Below, in pieces: positions 58,669 through 64,000 of a stretch of DNA of 64,000 nt. Positions within the stretch are counted from its first letter, which is position 1. The number at the start of each line of letters is the position of its first letter. The notes under the pieces were generated by a model, which saw only the letters and a list, made by a program, of their open reading frames with translations, was not told the DNA's origin and ran no database searches. Made by a program: the position numbers and the translations under genes. The stretch comes from Trichostrongylus colubriformis (Eukaryota > Nematoda > Chromadorea > Rhabditida > Trichostrongylidae), in the NCBI GenBank assembly GCA_963978905.1, contig OZ022256.1:2587501-2651500 (forward strand). Direction: 5' to 3'.

Positions 58669-59390
58669 TCACTTCTTCAAAACGCCATAACTTCGCTCAG
58701 GCTCAACTTTATTTTTCGAAATAGAAGCCATTCGAATCTGCACAACTTTGCCAACGATTTGGTGAAGAAAATATGCCACCATGATAGAATTCTGGATTGC
58801 GAGAGTTAATAATGCCAACAATGGCTTTTTCAACCTGGGCTCATTTTCAACCTTCAATCGGTGAACTCCTTCTGACGCAAGTTTGCATTGAGAACCCGGA
58901 AAAAGTGGTAATCCGTTGGGGATAGGTCTGAAGAATAAGGGGGGGCCGGGAGAGTCTTGATGCCTCACAGCAGTCTTTGCCGGGTAACTTGCGAAGTGTG
59001 GGGTTTTGCGTTATCCTGCAACAGGATAGGACTCTGCTGTTTACCAGCGCCGTTCACAGTTTTTGCAACTTTACATACATCAGAACCAAATCACTGCAAT
59101 AGGACTCTGCTATGATGGTCTGACCAAGGCTAAAGTGGATTACGTCCTTACAACACCACCAAACAGTGAGCACTTCTGATGCGGATCTTGAAGTGAAAGT
59201 CTCCAGAAGCAAACCTCGCAAACCAACGGCGCATGGTTCTTTCTGCAGGGGACTCTTGGCCCCACACACGGCTGAGTTTCAAACTGGCTTCGGCCCCAGA
59301 GTGACCCAGTTTAAACTCATGAAGCATAATAATGCGAGAACCGTACCTATCCATGCTGAATTTTAGAGCCTGTGAAAAACCTGTTACCAA
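58669..59390 (-). pseudogene. Mariner transposase relic, internally deleted
   Basis: Three pieces in minus-strand order. 59370-59210 is an N-terminal helix-turn-helix domain (RIIMLHEFKLGHSGAEASLK, RRWFARFASGDF). 59180-59060 is part of the catalytic domain (TVWWCCKDVIHFSLGQTI). 58985-58700 is the C-terminal part, with a frame change before the ending RWQSCADSNGFYFEK. The linker and first catalytic Asp between pieces one and two are missing. No clear terminal repeats found. Confidence 0.75.
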
Positions 59391-61270
59391 AGGCCGCTAC
59401 CAAAGGAAGTGTGAATTGAAAAGAGCTGAGCATGACTTACAAGATGGTATATTCAGTTCGACTGTAGGTCGAGTGTCGAGCTGTAAAACAGCGCCAAAAA
59501 AGGCTTATCATGAAACGGCCATTTACCCTGCACACGCGTAATATAATCAGCTGGGCGAAGGTGGTGTAGTGACAGGTTGTGCGCCCTTTCACTTGCATAA
59601 TGCGGGGATCGAATGCCGCATTATCCCATTCACGTCAACCAGACTTTTCATCCCTGCTGTGTAGATGAGTTGGTACCAGACTCGTCTGGGAAGATAAGGG
59701 CACTGACTTGTACATCGGCTGGGCCCCGCAAGATATAGTATAGGCCGAAAGCAGTCCCTGCCACCACGATTCTACATGGAAGTAGAAGGCGCGGCGCATC
59801 CCACAGAAGGGATTTAATAACGCCAAAAATTTATCAACTTTATCCTTCATACCACACTTGGCTATGTGATGTAACTTGTGCGTTACATAGCATTGGCAAC
59901 CATACTCAACCACACGTCTGTTGTTGTTACCCATTAGTCACAGAAATCGGAGTGTGCTCTGTGAAGGTAAGGTCCATCATCCGCTTCCGACCCTTTACGC
60001 TTTCTATGATAGCTTTCTGAGGCAGCCATGACTTGTGAAAAAGATTGCAATTGTTTTCATTCATTCAGTTGTTCACCCTGTGATCGGTTTAGTTCAAACG
60101 GCACTGGTCCTACAGTGTGCCGTGCCATGCCATGCCATGCCAGTATGCCGACACCTAGACGGCTGCACACCGCAGAATGAGAGTATGAAATAGGTGCTGA
60201 CATAAGTAGGAGGTGCTACCACTACGATAACATGACTTTACAATTATTGATTAAGATTGTTGCAATGCGATTATGTTGATGTTATTGCCTTTTTTACTTT
60301 TTGCGTTACCTGGAAATGAATTTTTGATTTGTTGGTCACGTTTGTGAGTCACACTCTCTCCTTTTCAAAATACTTCCTTTTTCCTTTTTCTTCTCGATAT
60401 TCGGTCCGCACCTTTTTGTTTTGCCAACCTCATCTCACTGATGAGCCTCGCGGTAGGCGAAAGACATTGGTTCGTATGAGACAGAGGCGAAACGAACCAT
60501 TCCACCTTTTCTTGTCCAAATATAGCATCTACACTTCTTCTTATTTTGTCTTTTTAAGGTAAAAAACCGACGGCGGCAACTCGTTCTAATAGCCCCGCGA
60601 GTGCGACGTTGAAAGCGAAAGTTCGACATAAGGCTACATACTCTGGTCTGTCCATGTGTGAGTCGGCCTGTTTGTCACAAAACTCCTTATTCGCGCTGCG
60701 AGTTACAGTTCAGCTCTTAGGTTCCTAACACGGAGTTTCCTGAGTTTTACAAATATTGTAGGGATTGGTGAGGACCCTGAAAACAGGGGAACAAAGCTGA
60801 TGGTTACTCATAAGGGCCGATAGGGAGACCTGGAAGGCAAATTTAGCCAAATCTGTCACGCATTTCGTGCCTACCCAAGAGGGTTGGCATTTACATGTTT
60901 TACCTCATCTAAGAAGGGGACATTGATAACGGGTGACCGAAAGCGGTAGGATTAACGAAGACTGACAGGAGCGTCTAAGTTGTAAAAACGTCCGTAGTAA
61001 AGGAAACAAAGTGATAATGATTAATAAAGGCTGACGCTTCGAAAAGGAGTGCCACCAAGAAGTTGCACAGTACTGTCGCAGTGAGGGGTGGTCAGTCCTC
61101 TGCGGCTAATTTCAGCTGAGTCCGGGAAGGGAAAAGGGGCTTTTTTCATCCGATGTCAGCCGATAACAAGTGAAGGAAATCCGACACACCGCTTACCACT
61201 ACCAAACGGCCACTATAGCCCAAGTGTTAGATGACCGATGGCTGTACACATTTTGTTCCTGTTCCTGTTC
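59391..61270. other. No gene recognised
   Basis: A minus-strand open frame at 59635-59934 looks like low-copy repeat DNA rather than a protein. Near 60120 is a CCATGCCATGC run. No splice-bounded exon supported. Confidence 0.4.
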
Positions 61271-61511
61271 CTAGTTTGAATGTAGTGGCACGGATCGACC
61301 GCTGAGCAATCTAAATTTCAATCAGTGAAGGATGTTCGTTGAGAGAGGATAAGCACCTACACATGGCCAAATTATCACGCAACATGTTCACTGACGGCTC
61401 AGGGAACACATCACCTACTCCGATATTATCAGTAGCAACAGCATGTTTCGCTATAAACACCCTGAGCTTCCAAAGAGGAGTGTTTGTAGTGATACCAGTT
61501 AGCGCACAGTA
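61271..61511 (-). CDS. Possible last two exons of an unidentified gene
   Basis: Minus strand. Exon 61511-61357 (acceptor TATCTGCAG; donor AG/GTGCTT) is open for 51 codons and joins in phase to 61310-61271 (acceptor GAAATTTAG), which ends TAG. Sequence includes AVATDNIGVGDVFPEPSVNM; no family recognised. No poly(A) signal seen nearby. Confidence 0.35.
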
Positions 61512-61789
61512 CTGCAGATAGCACATGTAGAGCTTTCGACCATAATGATCAGTCAGTGTTTTAGTATACCGACATAATATGATTTCACCGTATAATGAGA
61601 GCAATACTTAGCACGAGTTGAACTAATATCCTTCTATGTTATGAATCACTCACAGTCCTTATCTCGAAGATAGGGCTAGACCTGTCCAATACAGCTCGTT
61701 GCGCGCGCGGCTTCGACCGCGTGTGTGTAGACTTGTCCACCGGTCAGCTGATTTCGCCGATGTTCTTCATTTTTTCATAATTTCTAATA

Positions 61790-61821
61790 ATGTCGGCTTC
61801 ACAAACATCTCTTTCGAGAAG
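61790..61821 (+). CDS. Possible first coding exon of a plus-strand gene
   Basis: ATG in an A-rich context (AATAATG), ten codons (MSASQTSLSR), then a consensus donor AG/GTAAGT. Only the start could be seen; no following exon was identified before the window ends. Confidence 0.25.
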
Positions 61822-62237
61822 GTAAGTTAATTTTAATGATAATATACTTGTCTACTAATCAATGATAATGGTGTCGAGAGCCCATGAATGCGAAATTCAA
61901 ATATTTTGGCAATTGATATGATATGATGATTTGTCATTCTTTACTACTCCGTTTTACAAACGAACGTCGTCAACGGAGTACCGCCGTAGCTGCGTTAAAG
62001 TGCCGCTGGGGCCGCCGTCGGTGTTGGCGTCGGTGCGCAAAGTATGAACTGCGTAACTTCTGTTAGCATTAGCTTATACGTACACCGCCCTTCGTCAGTG
62101 CAGTGGGACGGGAGGTGCATCGCGTAGCCGGAAACTGGGAAGCATTTCGTATTCCTGCTATACTTGCCTTATACTCTCGAATGAAACAATTTCTCCAATG
62201 GAAGCAAGCTAATGTACTATACTTTTCTCGTGAAAAT

Positions 62238-62455
62238 GATTTGTTGCTATTGCAATGAAGGGGGGGGGGGGGGAGGAGCATCTTATGAAAAGTTGCACAT
62301 CTAAGCATCTTTGAGGGCTCAGTCTGCACACTCAAGCGTAGATTTTTGCCTGAGCTTTGATGCAGGAAGGAGGTGGTTTTCTTCACCGCTTTAGGCTCAA
62401 ATAAAAATGGCCTCCATGTTGAGCCCCCCCCCCCCCCCATTGCGATAGCACGTAT
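62238..62455 (+). repeat. Inverted-repeat element with poly-G/poly-C ends, copy 1
   Basis: Left end GTTGCTATTGCAATGAAG then G14 (62260-62273). Right end C15 (62424-62438) then ATTGCGATAGCAC. The sequences outside the tracts are inverted copies of each other, so the tracts are part of the arms. Confidence 0.7.
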
Positions 62456-62764
62456 GTTCAGCTTCGCCTCTTTATAGGTCCTCTCCACAAAATTGGGATT
62501 CATTGTGGGTGAGGGAGGATAAGACCTGAGTCGCGGACTCCACATTTACGTAAAAACGTGTAAGACGAGTTACGACTTCATTCTTATAACGCATGATGGT
62601 AGAGGCTTTTCCAGGCAGAGGGAAAGAGTTTTACGTATTTGGACCTAAGCCAAGGGAGTGTTAGGAGCATCGGGGTGGGTGTAGCAACCCTTGCATTTGC
62701 AAAATGATTTTTTTAGTAACAAGTGATTCATTCACTTAAAATTCCTTCCTTACATAAAGGAATG

Positions 62765-63160
62765 GTCCGCGGAGAAACGAGCTTTTCTGTTATCAATATA
62801 CTTATTTTGTATTTGCCTAGTCTGGGCCGCGCGCAAAGTTTCACGCGAAAAATGTGAATCCGGTTAAGATACAGCACCACAAAGTCTCGGCGGGGAGGCG
62901 GAGCCTGCAAGCAAGTGCCATTCCCGTCGTCCGTCGCGGTCAGAGACCCATTTTAGAAAGTTACGTAGAAGGTCTACGGAACGGGACCTCTACTCGGAGG
63001 CCCCACTCATCCAGCCGAGAATTAGGGGAGCTGTGTCTCAGCCGAATTCTCACTTTTGCACGTGAAACTTTACAGGAGGCCTTCATTAGGCAAATACAAC
63101 ATAAATACATGGGTAACAAAGAAACTCATTCTTCCGTGAACGATTCTTTCGAGCTAGAAT
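62765..63160. repeat. MITE with about 100-bp inverted arms, copy 2
   Basis: Left arm from GGTCCGCGGAGAAACGAG through TTTGCCTAGTCTGGGCCGCG. Right arm GCCTTCATTAGGCAAATAC to TTCCGTGAACGATTCTTTC. Same family as 5545-5958. Confidence 0.7.
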
Positions 63161-64000
63161 TCACATCCTCCTGAACAATACATCTTTGCGTGCATGTAAT
63201 TTTTATTTTATTAAATGAAATAAATACTGTATGAAACATGCTTTCCTCCCTCCCTCCTTGCTGATGAGCACAGAGGGAGGTTATCTCTAAGTTTAACCTC
63301 CGCCTAGGGGCACGTGCGAAAAGGAGGTTCGCATACAGCGTCGCTTCTTCCCTCCCCCCTAAATCCTTTGATCCTTTCTCTTTGTTTATGATTTTTTAAT
63401 TCTTTATGTGTACACCAGTTGCCTGGCGCACAATATTGTGCGCAAAACACCATGGGCGCCAGCAGGTTGATCGAAATGGCTTTTTTATTCAAGAGATAGT
63501 ATTTCAGTCCACGCTTCGCCTACCGTAGATGAGGCCCAGGGTAGTTCATGTGTGCGCCCCACTTCCTCTCCCATGCTCTACCCTCTTTAAAAGTTGCACC
63601 TTCTCCACGGGCTGTTTTGCATGTAATGCCCAAGCTCCGCCCAATACTGCAAGAGCTCAGCCTACCTTTCAAACGTCTCGTCCTTTCATAGACCTAACTA
63701 CTGCTGACCACTTCCTTTTTTCTCCCGGTCTCCAGATCGTTCTGGAGACAAATTACATTTTTGCACAAGTTTCAGCCGACTAATAAGCTTTCCACCCACT
63801 GTGAGCGGGTTTTCGCCTATTTGAGCGTGCTCAAGATAGCATGCACATTGGGCATTTCCACTGATTTTTCCTAGACTGTGTGCCTAGTTGGAATCGAGTT
63901 ATGAATTTTTGTTGTACGGACAGCCCTTTTAGGGTGCGCTCCGCCCACTGCGACCACGCCTCTTCCATGACCTTCGTAAACTCATTCCTACACTTAATAC

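Larger units (their letters stand above)
61822..64000. other. Repeats; no gene recognised
   Basis: Holds the two repeat elements at 62238-62455 and 62765-63160. The rest shows no supported exon. Confidence 0.4.

Noticed and set aside
59635..59934. Minus-strand 99-codon frame
   Set aside because: Reads like non-coding repeat DNA; no splice sites or recognised domain.

Overview
The window looks like nuclear DNA of a parasitic nematode, most likely a strongylid (hookworm-like) clade V worm. Reasons: multi-exon genes with short exons, strong TTTCAG acceptors a few bases before start codons (spliced-leader type), nematode-type HSP70, FkbM-methyltransferase and Rab-like genes, and a very dense load of LINE, BEL/Pao, mariner and inverted-repeat elements. 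The species is inferred, not shown.

Layout. 1-8.5 kb: the 3' part of a plus-strand coiled-coil plus Rab GTPase gene (RASEF-like), with several inverted-repeat elements in its introns. 9.66-15.3 kb: a six-exon plus-strand tetraspan gene of the LHFPL family, recovered by joining exons in phase. 15.7-16.25 kb: the end of a possible unidentified plus-strand gene. 16.3-20.5 kb: repeats only. 20.6-24.85 kb: a CR1/Jockey-like LINE open over about 1,257 codons apart from two in-frame TAG codons. 26.7-30.6 kb: a seven-exon cytosolic HSP70 gene (hsp-1-like) with three heat-shock-element arrays upstream. 32.4-35.1 kb, minus strand and convergent with HSP70: an FkbM-type methyltransferase gene. 38.4-47.3 kb: a full-length BEL/Pao LTR retrotransposon with LTRs identical by eye, a 5-bp target duplication and a tRNA-Gly primer site; its 2,397-residue polyprotein carries an extra coiled-coil and zinc-knuckle module after the integrase. 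48.5-49.6 kb: a decayed mariner. 51.9-52.4 kb and 57.8-58.5 kb: two unidentified small genes with consistent splice phases and poly(A) signals. 58.7-59.4 kb: an internally deleted mariner. 61.3-61.5 kb: the end of another possible minus-strand gene.

The host genes are unrelated neighbours and no operon is evident. The repeats are the dominant feature. At least eight inverted-repeat or MITE-like families recur within 64 kb. They include a palindrome built from tRNA 3' halves, a family whose arms carry poly-G and poly-C tracts, and two families that share AAAGGCAC termini. Exon joins were done by eye from phase and splice consensus; calls without family similarity are marked low.
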